Shown piece by piece: positions 1-8,738 of a stretch of 64,000 bases of DNA (positions are counted from its first letter, which is position 1; each line of letters starts with the position of its first letter). Made by a program: the position numbers and the translations under genes. This DNA is from Pleionea sediminis (GTDB taxonomy: Bacteria; Pseudomonadota; Gammaproteobacteria; Enterobacterales; Kangiellaceae): NCBI RefSeq assembly GCF_007570825.1, contig NZ_SUNB01000004.1:248001-312000 (forward strand), given 5' to 3'. The notes under the pieces are model-generated. The model was not told where the DNA came from. It searched no databases and saw nothing but the letters and a program-made list of their open reading frames with translations.

Positions 1-905
1 GGGCACCCGGCCACGATGTATATTTTGGTAACGGTATTGTTAAAGCAAAAGCAGCGAGCGATTATCTTTCAGAAAATCGTTGTAACGGAGCTTCTGCAGC
101 TGGCACTATCCAATTAGAAACAACTAGCACAACCGTCAGTGAAGACGCCGGCTCAGTTACCATCACAATCGAGCGCATCAATGGCTTTGAGGGCGAAGTT
201 ACCTTTGACGTAACAACAAGCAACGGCGCAGCGACAGCTGGAGAAGATTACACCGCGGTTAACCAAACTGTATTAATGGCTGATGGTGAAACATCGACTA
301 CGGTATCAATCGATATCATCGATGACAGTGAATATGAAGGTGAGACAGCTGAAAGCTTTAATGTCAGTCTATCAAACGCTAGCGAAAATACTTCGATACA
401 ACAGCCTAGCTCGATGCAAGTTAACATCACTGATAATGATCCTATACTGGAAGCAGGTGACTTCGCCTTGAGCAGTGCAACCTATTCAGCTGCTGAGAAT
501 AGTGCCGGAATAACAATCACTATTAATCGTGTGAACGGTGACTCTGGTGCAGCATCCGTTACCATTAGCTCAAGCAATGGTACTGCAACCAGTGGCAGTG
601 ACTACACATCAGTCAATCAGGTGGTATCCTTTGCTGATGGTGAAACTTCAAAACAAATTACCATTGCTTTGATTGATGATAGCAACTTCGAGGGCGACGA
701 GTCGTTTACAGTGACTTTGTCTAATCCAAGTGCAAATAGCACCATTAACTCGCCAGCAACGGCTACAGTAACTATCCGAGAAAATGATTTGGAAGCGGGT
801 GACGGTAATTCAGATGATTCAAATGACTCAGGTGGTTCAATCAACTGGCTAGTATTGCTGTCATTATTGGCATTCCGTTTAGGTCGAGTCAGCACCACAA
901 AATAA
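1..905 (+). CDS. C-terminal part of secreted S8-type serine protease with two Calx-beta domains and GlyGly-CTERM tail
   Basis: The reading frame is open from base 3, so the gene starts before the window. The first ~25 residues (YFGNGIVKAKAA) match the conserved end of the subtilisin (S8) catalytic domain, where a Y-F-G-x-G-x-V/I-x-A-x-A strand-helix closes the fold; the catalytic triad itself is off the window. Two Calx-beta repeats follow (each with TSG/AGEDYT-like and DGET...I.D......E strands and a closing D/END motif). The tail has an acidic S/N/D linker, then GGS, a hydrophobic stretch (NWLVLLSLLAF) and basic residues, the layout of a GlyGly-CTERM signal, which is processed by rhombosortase for surface delivery through type II secretion. 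The protease assignment rests on a short stretch; Calx-beta and the tail are clear. Confidence 0.8.
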   Translation, partial: APGHDVYFGNGIVKAKAASDYLSENRCNGASAAGTIQLETTSTTVSEDAGSVTITIERINGFEGEVTFDVTTSNGAATAGEDYTAVNQTVLMADGETSTTVSIDIIDDSEYEGETAESFNVSLSNASENTSIQQPSSMQVNITDNDPILEAGDFALSSATYSAAENSAGITITINRVNGDSGAASVTISSSNGTATSGSDYTSVNQVVSFADGETSKQITIALIDDSNFEGDESFTVTLSNPSANSTINSPATATVTIRENDLEAGDGNSDDSNDSGGSINWLVLLSLLAFRLGRVSTTK

Positions 906-931
906 TCTAATAAGTTTATTTGTCCCGACCC

Positions 932-964
932 AAGCCCTGACAGGATAACTGCTAGGGCTTTTAT
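932..964 (+). terminator. Rho-independent-like terminator after the protease gene
   Basis: A 7-bp inverted repeat (aagccct / agggctt) with a 15-nt loop is followed by a short T-rich run, 27 bases after the stop codon of the protease gene. Confidence 0.6.
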
Positions 965-1149
965 ATTGTCAGTCTTAAATCATGAAGAGATCATTTCTGA
1001 AATGATTGTGTGCTAAAGGCGGCCATGATAGTCAGATTTCCAAGAACGCCAGTTTCAGATTCCGCTTGTTGAATGAGTTTTTCTCAACTGGCATGTCGGT
1101 TATTACGGATGGTGTTGATTTTTATGTTAGCCTCAGTATATCGAATTAA

Positions 1150-2244
1150 TTATTTCCCTCTTTGATAATCTTGCTTGGATATTATGCGAATTTTAGGCTG
1201 TCCATATTTACCGACTAAGTCTTGCAGACGGTAGTAACCTACGCCAAAAGCGCCAACCTCATTGGTTTTTACTATCGTAAACTCAGGGTGTTGAGACTCT
1301 CCTTTAAAAGGTTCTGAACCATCATGGGTTGAGCTACCATCAACTAAACTATTTAGCACGAGATCTTTAGCAAACTCTTTGGGAAAGTCATATTGTATGT
1401 AGACAAAATCATCTTTAGATGATTCATTTAGTTTATATGCTCCATTTTTTGCCGCAATCCAAAAAGCTTTATTACCATTGTAGATAGCGTCAAATATATT
1501 TTGAGACTTTATAGCTTCTAATGATTTAGAATTGCTGGGCACCGCTTGCACAAAAGTGGTTTCGTTACTGAGTTTTTGTAGATCTCTCCCAAAAGCTCCC
1601 CAACTTTCACTCGTATTAGTGAATCGCTTTGCTTGCTCTTCTGAGAACACTCGTCTTTGATTGACTGGCCTATCAGGGATTTTTCCTTTATCTTCTTGTG
1701 CTTTATATTCAGCTTCTCGAGAAGATTGAGCTCGTTGATTTAGCTCATCTCGCATCATGACGTATTCATCGACCGCTTCTTGCATTTTCTTAACAATCTC
1801 TAAGCTTTCTTTTAGCGCTTCAGGATCATCTGACTTGCTGAGCTTTTTGAAGGGTGTTGCTAGCTCTCTTTCAAAACTTTTTAATGTTTTTCCAATGTAA
1901 CCAGATTGATCAACATTACTTCTCTTTATTTGATCCCTAAGAGCATCAATTGCACTACTGACCTGATCTTGGTATTTGATATTGCTAGAAGCCGCACTGG
2001 ATGAAGAAGAGCTCGATGAAGTAACAGAACTAGAATCCGATTGGCTTCTTTGACTACTATTTACAGCGACCGCGCCAGGACTAGCCTGTACACTATGAGG
2101 TGCCCGAGGTGCGGCCAAACTACTTGATAATGGTGATGGTCCATCTTGCTGAGATGAATTGCTTTGGGAGTTAAGTAGTCTTGAGTTTTTTTTTGCTTTT
2201 TTCATAGCTATTAATCTCATTATATTACGACACAACAACCCCAT
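1150..2244 (-). CDS. Ser-rich hypothetical protein, possible secreted effector
   Basis: This 364-residue protein matches no family I recognise. Residues ~15-95 are basic and then very rich in Ser, Gln and Asn, including runs of Ser, so they are probably disordered. Residues ~95-160 look helical and charged (possible coiled coil). The last ~170 residues are a compact mixed domain ending in an R-I-I-x-K strand. There is no signal peptide and no membrane segment. The start is uncertain: an internal Met (MKKAKK, 14 codons in) is a natural alternative, and neither has a strong ribosome binding site. A disordered Ser-rich head on a globular tail is a layout seen in secreted effectors, but no secretion genes are nearby and the role is unknown. 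Confidence 0.6.
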   Translation of the reverse strand: MGLLCRNIMRLIAMKKAKKNSRLLNSQSNSSQQDGPSPLSSSLAAPRAPHSVQASPGAVAVNSSQRSQSDSSSVTSSSSSSSSAASSNIKYQDQVSSAIDALRDQIKRSNVDQSGYIGKTLKSFERELATPFKKLSKSDDPEALKESLEIVKKMQEAVDEYVMMRDELNQRAQSSREAEYKAQEDKGKIPDRPVNQRRVFSEEQAKRFTNTSESWGAFGRDLQKLSNETTFVQAVPSNSKSLEAIKSQNIFDAIYNGNKAFWIAAKNGAYKLNESSKDDFVYIQYDFPKEFAKDLVLNSLVDGSSTHDGSEPFKGESQHPEFTIVKTNEVGAFGVGYYRLQDLVGKYGQPKIRIISKQDYQRGK

Positions 2245-2733
2245 AGAAAGGGTATCGTGTGATGTTAAAGTTTACTTCTGATTTTGTCTTAGTAGACGTC
2301 GGTATGATTTGGGGCGGAAAGTTTGGAAAATTTACTTACGTGCTAGCTGAACTCGCCGAAATGCGTATATTCTTTGATAGCTTCAAAGAATCAGTTCACC
2401 CAGAATAGAAATATTAGACCTAAGATTGTTTCTTTTGTCAATTTATGTTTTTAGGTTCGTTAATCTGACTACTAATCTTTTTTTTATTTTTGCCAATCGG
2501 AATCGTCTCTTTAGTAAAAGCATTTATCGAGGCGACCACCATTCCTATGATTAATTCATTCCAATAAAAATTAGTTTTTCGAATATTTGTTGTCTTACAC
2601 ATAAAATGCATTATTATGCCTCATTTTTATTGTGAAAGCTTACTCATACTAAACTGTCTATTTTTGTATACGTTTTTCCTAGCAACGTTCCATAATGATT
2701 AAAAGCAATTATTGGTAGTGAGATACCAAATAA
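2245..2733. other. Intergenic stretch, no convincing gene
   Basis: AT-rich sequence with only a 48-codon open frame on the plus strand (2262-2408) that lacks a ribosome binding site and similarity to anything known to me. No repeat or clear hairpin was seen. Confidence 0.4.
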
Positions 2734-2871
2734 CTAAAATAATAACCTTGCGTATTCATCACGTTCAATCGAGTTTGATTGGCCTTTTTCTTCTGACGGT
2801 TCAGCGATTGATTGTTTCTTTTCTAGATCTAACGGTTGGTCAGACGCTTCTGACTTGGACTTCTCTGACAT
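2734..2871 (-). CDS. Small acidic/charged protein, 45 aa
   Basis: A short frame beginning MSEKSKSEAS and rich in Ser, Glu, Lys and Gln. It has a good ribosome binding site (AAGGA, 8 bases before ATG), the best reason to call it. No hydrophobic segment and no family. It is the last of a row of small minus-strand frames between 2.7 and 3.55 kb, which may be one small operon or the remains of one. Confidence 0.45.
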   Translation of the reverse strand: MSEKSKSEASDQPLDLEKKQSIAEPSEEKGQSNSIERDEYARLLF

Positions 2872-2953
2872 AGTGATTAATCCTTAAGCAATAAATATAT
2901 GACAGATTATAGTCAATTGGGGCTAGCGCCCTATTGTTAATCAAGGGCGATTT

Positions 2954-3139
2954 CTATTGCGTTTTTGACGGTTGTCCAGTGACCATTTGTCCGGTTTCAG
3001 CAAGGTTGGATATGGCCTGGCGGCCATCGGGTTGACTGGACGTTCCCTGCGTCGATTCCGCACCCGCCTCATCGGCGTGCACAGCTTCGCCGCAGTACAC
3101 GTCTAACTGTTTCGATAGTTTCACCAGAGCGGTTGCCAT
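2954..3139 (-). CDS. Small hypothetical protein, 61 aa
   Basis: Begins MATALVKLSKQ, then a hydrophilic A/E/Q/S-rich tail. The stretch is visibly more GC-rich than its surroundings, which suggests a different origin. Its ATG overlaps the end of the start-less frame just upstream. Only a weak GAG precedes the start. No known family. Confidence 0.35.
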   Translation of the reverse strand: MATALVKLSKQLDVYCGEAVHADEAGAESTQGTSSQPDGRQAISNLAETGQMVTGQPSKTQ

Positions 3140-3312
3140 GGATGCTCGTTTTTTTCGAACATTATATGCGATGGATTACCCATCATAATACTGCCCGAGA
3201 TTCTCAAATAATCCGGCTTCTCCGAATCTTCTTTTTTACCTTGGCTAACTTTTTTATCGACTGACTTAGGCTTTATTTGCTTCTGGTCTTTTGATGTTCC
3301 AGTGAGTGTAAC
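3121..3312 (-). pseudogene. Start-less, possibly frameshifted small reading frame
   Basis: A 64-codon open frame with protein-like composition (Lys-rich head, then DYLRISGSIMMGNP and a tail ending NEHPWQPLW) but no ATG or GTG near its head. A GTG-initiated frame preceded by AGGGCAGG (starting SYTHWNIKRPEANK) overlaps its 5' part and stops after 16 codons, so a single indel would join the two. This suggests a broken gene or a sequencing error. Confidence 0.3.
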
Positions 3313-3363
3313 TCACATAGCCTGCCCTTCTAAAAAAAACAGCGCGCTTTAAACTGAAGGTTA

Positions 3364-3552
3364 TTAACGAAGGTCTTCAATTGTTTTTTTGATGATGTCC
3401 CAGTCACATGGACGGCCCTCCCAATAAGACGCAGGCAACGGCGCATGAACTCTATCGTTATGAATCTCCGGCGCGTATTCCTGCATGGTGTTGTAACAGT
3501 TATAAAGTGATTTCCCAGAGAAGCAAAATAGTTCAAGCAATGAACCGAACAT
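3364..3552 (-). CDS. Small hypothetical protein, ~62 aa
   Basis: The C-terminal half (from MQEYAPEIHNDRV to W-D-I-I-K-K-T-I-E-D) has balanced, protein-like composition with several Trp and Pro, unlike a chance frame. The N-terminal half is Leu/Phe/Cys-rich. The frame is open further upstream to a TTG candidate start, so the true start is unclear and the gene could be a truncated remnant. It is the first of the row of small minus-strand frames here. Confidence 0.4.
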   Translation of the reverse strand: MFGSLLELFCFSGKSLYNCYNTMQEYAPEIHNDRVHAPLPASYWEGRPCDWDIIKKTIEDLR

Positions 3553-3609
3553 CTGTGTGCTCAGTAACTCAAGGTTGTCGTTGCTAAAGATTAGCCTTTT
3601 GAGTAAATC

Positions 3610-5682
3610 TTATTTTATTGAAGCTTGTATAATAAGGTTTGATCCAGAAACCGTCTTAATATGCAATTTGAGATCAGGGGTATGGTTTAACAAGTCGATT
3701 TGGGATATCTTCTGGAAGGTTTGTTGGTAAACTTCAGAAAGAGCGTTGCCAGCTAAATCATATTGGTAAACGCGAAAGTCATTTTTTAACGAAGTTACAA
3801 AGTGAGCATGCGAAGGCCCTAATAAAATGGCGGCCGCATTTGTGGACAGCGATTGGGGTAGTTTTATTTCTTTGTTTGTCTGAGACTCTAAGTCATACAG
3901 ATAGACATTTAGAGCTGACCCATTATTCTGGGTGTAAATCACATAGTTTTCATTGATGTCGAAACTTTTGATTCTGGGTTGCCGTAAAATTGATTCTGAG
4001 CGCTCGTTCATTTTATGATAAGCCATTAGCCCACTGGTATTCACATAAAATATTTTCGACTCATCTTCAGATACTTTAAAAGCATTGGTTGGAGAGTCCA
4101 GTTCAGCAAAGACCTCGATGTGATCATCGGTTATTTTTAATACTTGAGTGTTATTCAAGTGATTTAAGGTTAGAACAAAATAATAACTTCCATCTTTTGA
4201 GTATTGCGCGTCAATCGTCGTTAAGTCGGGATTAGACAGGAGTTTTGAAAGTTCACCGTCACTGTACTGCCAAAGACCTTGGTTTCCATCAACGCGAGAA
4301 GTTAAAAGGAAGTTGTTGCCACGCGAAGACCCTTCAATAAACCTGTATTGTATGTCTAGATTGATATTTTGTCTTGTATTGACTGGAGCACTTTTTTCGG
4401 ACTTTCGATTAACGAGTATGTACGATTCTAAAGATTGCATAGCCGCAACATAATCCAGTGTTTTTGAATGCAGATCAATATCGCGATAAAACTCATAAGC
4501 CATCTGCTTGTAAGTCATTGTATCTAATCGGAGATACCAAAGGCCTGTTTCGTTTAAGGCCTGAAAATATAAGTCGTTATCTGTTTCTCCCCACATAACC
4601 TGAGTATTAATTCCTTTGGAGGTTTGAATAAATGAGACGTCATTCGTTTTCGTATCAATGATTGAAATGGAATCTGATCGGACTAGATTGGTACTGACAC
4701 TCGCAATATAACGACCACTGGGAGAAAAGCGTGAATAGAGATGACTTTTGCGCTTAAAGTCGACATCCAGCTGAATGGCCGTCTTGGTCTTACTATCAAT
4801 AATTTGCGGCACCGTATTTTTGCTGGCATCCAGCGCGGAAGTTAGAATTAAAGCTTTTTCTGGAAGCCAGTCAATGGTTAATACCGCATGCAAGTCACAA
4901 CGACTAATGGGGGTGTTGGTTTTTTGTATAATATTATAAATAAATATATAGCACTGATTGTCTTGGGTGTTGCGTATAAGCAGCTGATTGCTGTCTTCGT
5001 CTGCGAAGGTGACTGCAATGTTATCAGACTTAAATTCAGTTATTTTATAGTCCTTCGATAATTTTCGGTCGTACAGTCGAACTTCGACATGTCGATTGAT
5101 TTGGCGACCATTCTCGCTTGGTTTTTTAATGTAGACTATTTTTGACGCATCATGATTAAAGCGAGGTCTCATTTGATCGTCGCGATCAAAGGTTATTTGA
5201 TTGCGTTTTTGCAGTAGTGGCAACGAGGCGCTTGGTTTTTTGAGCTCTTTGGCTACGTTAAATATAACGACGACTAATATGACAAAGCAGACGATGCTCA
5301 AGCCCGCTACATGCGCAAATGACAAACCTTTTTTCTTGCCGGAGTCAAAGGGTTGAACCTCACATATGAGTTGGTAGCCTTTCTTAGTAACCGTCTCTAT
5401 ATAGTTTGATGATTGTGCTGGGTCATTGAGGATCTTTCTTAAATCAGCGACCGTTCGCGATAAAACCACCTCTGAAGTGACCGTGTCGGGCCAGATGGTG
5501 TCTAACAAAGCATCTTTGGAGAGCGTTTCGCCTTGCCGACTGGCCAACACAACCAGCAGTTGCATTATTTTAGGGCGTACTTTCACCTCAACGTTTGATT
5601 CTTGATGTACAAGTATGTTCCTTGCAGGAAATACATCAAATTCCCCACAAGAAAATCCTTTTTCTAATTCATCAATGTTCAA
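3610..5682 (-). CDS. CadC-like transmembrane winged-helix regulator with periplasmic beta-propeller
   Basis: Residues ~10-110 form an OmpR/PhoB-type winged helix (Trans_reg_C: VRPKIMQLLVVLA, IWPDTVTSEVVLSRTVADLRKIL, YIETVTKKGYQL). One membrane segment follows at ~122-145 (FAHVAGLSIVCFVILVVVIF), then ~530 residues of beta-rich repeats resembling the TolB/PD40 propeller. This is the ToxR/CadC architecture: DNA-binding in the cytoplasm, sensing in the periplasm, no phosphorylation. The start codon is TTG (an in-frame ATG is absent nearby), with AGAG upstream. It is divergent from the secreted propeller gene at 6148, which is a plausible target. The ligand is unknown. Confidence 0.85.
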   Translation of the reverse strand: MNIDELEKGFSCGEFDVFPARNILVHQESNVEVKVRPKIMQLLVVLASRQGETLSKDALLDTIWPDTVTSEVVLSRTVADLRKILNDPAQSSNYIETVTKKGYQLICEVQPFDSGKKKGLSFAHVAGLSIVCFVILVVVIFNVAKELKKPSASLPLLQKRNQITFDRDDQMRPRFNHDASKIVYIKKPSENGRQINRHVEVRLYDRKLSKDYKITEFKSDNIAVTFADEDSNQLLIRNTQDNQCYIFIYNIIQKTNTPISRCDLHAVLTIDWLPEKALILTSALDASKNTVPQIIDSKTKTAIQLDVDFKRKSHLYSRFSPSGRYIASVSTNLVRSDSISIIDTKTNDVSFIQTSKGINTQVMWGETDNDLYFQALNETGLWYLRLDTMTYKQMAYEFYRDIDLHSKTLDYVAAMQSLESYILVNRKSEKSAPVNTRQNINLDIQYRFIEGSSRGNNFLLTSRVDGNQGLWQYSDGELSKLLSNPDLTTIDAQYSKDGSYYFVLTLNHLNNTQVLKITDDHIEVFAELDSPTNAFKVSEDESKIFYVNTSGLMAYHKMNERSESILRQPRIKSFDINENYVIYTQNNGSALNVYLYDLESQTNKEIKLPQSLSTNAAAILLGPSHAHFVTSLKNDFRVYQYDLAGNALSEVYQQTFQKISQIDLLNHTPDLKLHIKTVSGSNLIIQASIK

Positions 5683-6147
5683 AAGACGCTTTTCTCTTCA
5701 ATAATAATAATTCGGTGAATGGAGTCACTCGGGTATGAGGGGTAAGTAATATACACGATTGAAATAAAGTTACACATTCAGCCATTTTCTCACTTCACCT
5801 ATGAATCCCAGTGAAAGTTATTGGATTTAAATATGCCACGAGTCAAGGGGATAAAGTCATCATGGTTGTTAATAAAGCCGCCTTAAAGTGAGTTCATGAA
5901 GTAAAATTGTGCATTTCAACATTAAACGGAGTCAAGAACAAAGCATTTCATAAGATTATGATGTATAACATAAAAATACGAACTTCACCTAATTTTCAAC
6001 AGATTTTCAACCCGTTATCAATTAAATGGAATTAAATTTTCAAGACTCTTTTGGCGTCAGTCCTTAGTTTGAGCGTGCAATGGGTCGCACCGTTTTCGAG
6101 GTGCGTCGCAAGAACGTTAAAACTTCATATTACATAGGTAGACTTTT
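5683..6147. promoter_or_regulatory. Divergent intergenic region between regulator and secreted propeller gene
   Basis: About 465 bases separate two divergent starts and should hold both promoters. It is AT-rich with several direct AT-tracts; I found no clear -35/-10 pair or operator that I would defend. Confidence 0.4.
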
Positions 6148-7407
6148 ATGCACTACGCCAAAAAACTGATACAGAAATACGCCGCATTCGTTTTAATGTC
6201 GTCCTCATCCTTGGCTATGGCCGCTGATTATAGCGATTTTGTCACGTTGCCCAATGGCCAAAATGACGACATAACGTTGGATAGTGATGGTAACTTGTAT
6301 ATTTCTCATACAGGAGGGTTTAACTCGTCGGGTGCTTTGGGTACGACGGTTTATAAGGTAACACCGGATGGCACTATCTCCACGGCAGTGACTGGGTTAA
6401 GTGGTCCTCTTGGATCGGAGTTTGATTCAAACGGTAACCTTTATGTCACCAATTTCAATAACGGTGTCATCACCAAAGTCACTCCTGATGGTACAACGTC
6501 TGTTTTTGCTGATCTGGGCAATGCGAATTCGGTAAACAATGTCGTGATTAATGCTCAAGATGAACTGTTTGTTGCCAGCTATGGCAGTAACTCAATTGTA
6601 AAATTGGTTGACGGTCAATCGCCAGAGACATGGGTTTCAGGCAGTGGTATTAACGCGCCCGTGGGGATTGCAATAGATGAGGCCGAGAACATCTACGTGG
6701 GTAGTTACGATGATGGTCGGGTTTTTAAAGTCGACACCAGCAAAAACATCACCGAATTAGACTCGGTTCCTGGCGGAATTGGTTATCTCACTTACACTAA
6801 CGGAAATATCTATGCGACAGCGCGTAGTAGCAATGAAATATATCGTGTACCAACCAGTGGTGCGACCGCAACCGTTCTTGCGGGTTCCTCTGCTGCTGGC
6901 TTCAGTTTTCCAAACGGAATTGCACCGAGTCATGATGGCACCAAGCTTTACGTGTCTAACTACCAGAATGCTAAAATCATCGTGATTGAAGATTTTGAAA
7001 ACGACTCTTCGGAGCAGACCGCACCAACAGCGGAAAATGACAGCGTCACTGTTGTTCAGGATTCAGAGATTGTGATCGATGTTTTATCGAATGATACTAG
7101 TGGCGGTGCTGTTGATATCGGATCGGTCAATATAGTTAGTGCTGCGCAGTTTGGCACCACACAGATTGATGAGTCGACCGGCTCCATCACCTACACACCT
7201 TTCGTTGACTTTGTCGGTGATGACTCATTCGTTTATACGGTTGACAATGAGCAGGGTGATACCTCAAATGAGGCAACGGTTTCAATTACTGTCACGGAAA
7301 AAGCGGTCGCTGAGACTTCCAGTGGCGGTGGTTCATTGGGTATTTCGATGTTCCTGATGCTTTTACTTGTCTCTGCAAAAAGTTTATTTCAAATGCTCAA
7401 AAAATAA
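6148..7407 (+). CDS. Secreted NHL/SMP-30-type beta-propeller protein with Ig-like domain and GlyGly-CTERM tail
   Basis: Signal peptide at 1-25 (ends SLAMA/AD). Residues ~30-285 are repeated propeller blades of the form GNLYV/LYIS...KV.PDG..., typical of SMP-30/NHL repeat proteins. Residues ~290-385 form a bacterial Ig/cadherin-like domain (ENDSVTV, VIDVLSNDT, TYTPFVDFVGDDSFVYTV). The tail is SGGGSLG, a hydrophobic segment and basic end, matching a GlyGly-CTERM signal like the one on the first gene of the window. The propeller may bind or hydrolyse a sugar or lactone, but no catalytic residues could be assigned. The ribosome binding site is weak (AGGTAG). Confidence 0.8.
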   Translation: MHYAKKLIQKYAAFVLMSSSSLAMAADYSDFVTLPNGQNDDITLDSDGNLYISHTGGFNSSGALGTTVYKVTPDGTISTAVTGLSGPLGSEFDSNGNLYVTNFNNGVITKVTPDGTTSVFADLGNANSVNNVVINAQDELFVASYGSNSIVKLVDGQSPETWVSGSGINAPVGIAIDEAENIYVGSYDDGRVFKVDTSKNITELDSVPGGIGYLTYTNGNIYATARSSNEIYRVPTSGATATVLAGSSAAGFSFPNGIAPSHDGTKLYVSNYQNAKIIVIEDFENDSSEQTAPTAENDSVTVVQDSEIVIDVLSNDTSGGAVDIGSVNIVSAAQFGTTQIDESTGSITYTPFVDFVGDDSFVYTVDNEQGDTSNEATVSITVTEKAVAETSSGGGSLGISMFLMLLLVSAKSLFQMLKK

Positions 7408-7426
7408 ACGTTGCCCAACGTGAGTC

Positions 7427-7454
7427 GGAAGCCTCTCCGTTTCGAGAGGCATCC
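7427..7454 (+). terminator. Hairpin after propeller gene
   Basis: Inverted repeat gcctctc/gagaggc extended by ggaa/atcc around a 6-base loop, 20 bases after the stop. No T-run follows, so it may be an mRNA-end stabilising hairpin. Confidence 0.45.
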
Positions 7455-7768
7455 GAATAGCGGGTCAAGCCAATTTTATAAAATTAAAACCTCATAAAAT
7501 TTTGTCGAGCTTTAGCTCCCTACTCTGTAACAATTGCTTCACTTCTGCTCAAACTTATCATAGAAATCAATAGTAATTCTCCATGAGAAAACGCACTACT
7601 TTAATTTTATCTATTCAGAGTGAAATGATACCACCTATGGCACAACAATTCTTGTCAAAAAGATATTTATAAATATCACATCCATTCAAAGACTCGATTG
7701 GGTCTTACCGACATAAAGTTGGTTCTAACACAAGCCCTGCTTCTATTATGTATAGTAATAATTCAGTC
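7455..7768. other. Intergenic, nothing recognised
   Basis: AT-rich sequence downstream of the propeller gene. The hydrophobic plus-strand frame that begins at 7698 is the antisense of the micro-protein at 7769-7858 and is not called. Confidence 0.4.
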
Positions 7769-7858
7769 TTACTTATCTTTCTTTTTTGAAGATGATATCG
7801 CAATGAACAAAACAATGATAACAACAACTATTACTCCAGCAATAACCGTAGTACTCAT
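7769..7858 (-). CDS. Micro membrane protein, 29 aa
   Basis: A 29-residue peptide with a short polar start (MSTT), a single continuous Val/Ile/Leu membrane span of about 18 residues, and a basic tail (SSSKKKDK). The basic tail predicts a cytoplasmic C-terminus. A clear ribosome binding site (TAGGA, 8 bases before ATG) supports it. The size and shape fit the small single-span proteins that modulate larger membrane proteins; no partner can be named. Confidence 0.55.
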   Translation of the reverse strand: MSTTVIAGVIVVVIIVLFIAISSSKKKDK

Positions 7859-8045
7859 AACAAATCCTAAAATTAAATTGATGCGTTTCTAGTCTAGTTG
7901 AGAAATCAAGTATTGTCAGCTGAAAGCGTATTAAAGCTTTATCGCCAGCTACCTTTAGAAAAGGTTAATATACTTAGTTACTAACAATTTATTAAAGATA
8001 TTTAGCTATAAAAACGTCAATCTTTCATAGCATCTTTGAATTTAA

Positions 8046-8738
8046 TTACGAAGGGTCCTTATCGAGAAATTTTAAAAGTGTGTCCAAACTTTCTCGGTTG
8101 TAATTTTTTAAAGAGACTAAATACTTATGTCTGTAGATAAACACAGGCTCGCTAATTTGCAATTTTCGATTAGGCCAGACGACATCAATGTCTCTAATCA
8201 AGTCTGATCTTACACTTGAGTCCCAACCTTTCTCAGCGGCTATAGCATTAGCAAAATCAATTATATTCGCACGAGTATTAAAACGCCCTTTTTCTTTGTT
8301 AACTTCATCAAATATTCTTAAAATCATCTGATATTTATCTCTACTTAAACGTCTCTGTCGACTAAGTAAAGCGTATGCAAGATTATTCAAAGCTACTATT
8401 TCTTTTGAAGAATCAACTTCAGTTCCATCAATCGGAGTATCGTAAAACACAAAACGTGAGTTTCGATCTAATCTGACTTTTATTTTATTTAAGTCCTTAT
8501 AAAAATCATAACAACTTTTGTTATAAAAGTGGCAATAGATAGCATTTACTTCACGTTTTTTCGACATTCCCCATTTTGGATTAAAGAATGGAGAAATTCT
8601 AAAATCAATGCCTCTTTTAAATTCTTCAGCTCCAGCATTTAATACAAAAACAGCTAAAAACAGGAAATACACTTGAATAAGTGCTTTCACTGAGAATCTA
8701 AACTTTTTAAAATATAGGAAACTCTCTTGCATAAACAT
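8046..8738 (-). CDS. Exported DsbA-fold-like protein with degenerate active site
   Basis: Residues ~15-37 are a signal peptide or anchor (VYFLFLAVFVLNAGA). After it, an FRISPFFNPK...AIYCHFYNKSCYDFY segment resembles the first strand and active-site helix of DsbA, but the C-P-H-C position reads N-K-S-C (Cys76 remains; another Cys at 69). A helical middle (FDEVNKEKGRFNTRANIIDF) and an E-P-V-F-I-Y strand near residue 205 match the helical insert and cis-Pro strand of DsbA. So it looks like a thioredoxin-fold oxidoreductase relative that lost the CxxC redox pair, perhaps a chaperone. It starts directly after the stop of the HAD gene, so the two are translationally coupled. Fold assignment is inference. 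Confidence 0.5.
   Translation of the reverse strand: MFMQESFLYFKKFRFSVKALIQVYFLFLAVFVLNAGAEEFKRGIDFRISPFFNPKWGMSKKREVNAIYCHFYNKSCYDFYKDLNKIKVRLDRNSRFVFYDTPIDGTEVDSSKEIVALNNLAYALLSRQRRLSRDKYQMILRIFDEVNKEKGRFNTRANIIDFANAIAAEKGWDSSVRSDLIRDIDVVWPNRKLQISEPVFIYRHKYLVSLKNYNRESLDTLLKFLDKDPS

Noticed and set aside
2262-2408. 48-codon plus-strand ORF
   Set aside because: No ribosome binding site and no similarity; may be chance.
7698-7892. Hydrophobic plus-strand ORF
   Set aside because: It is antisense to the better supported 29-residue micro-protein, which has a ribosome binding site.
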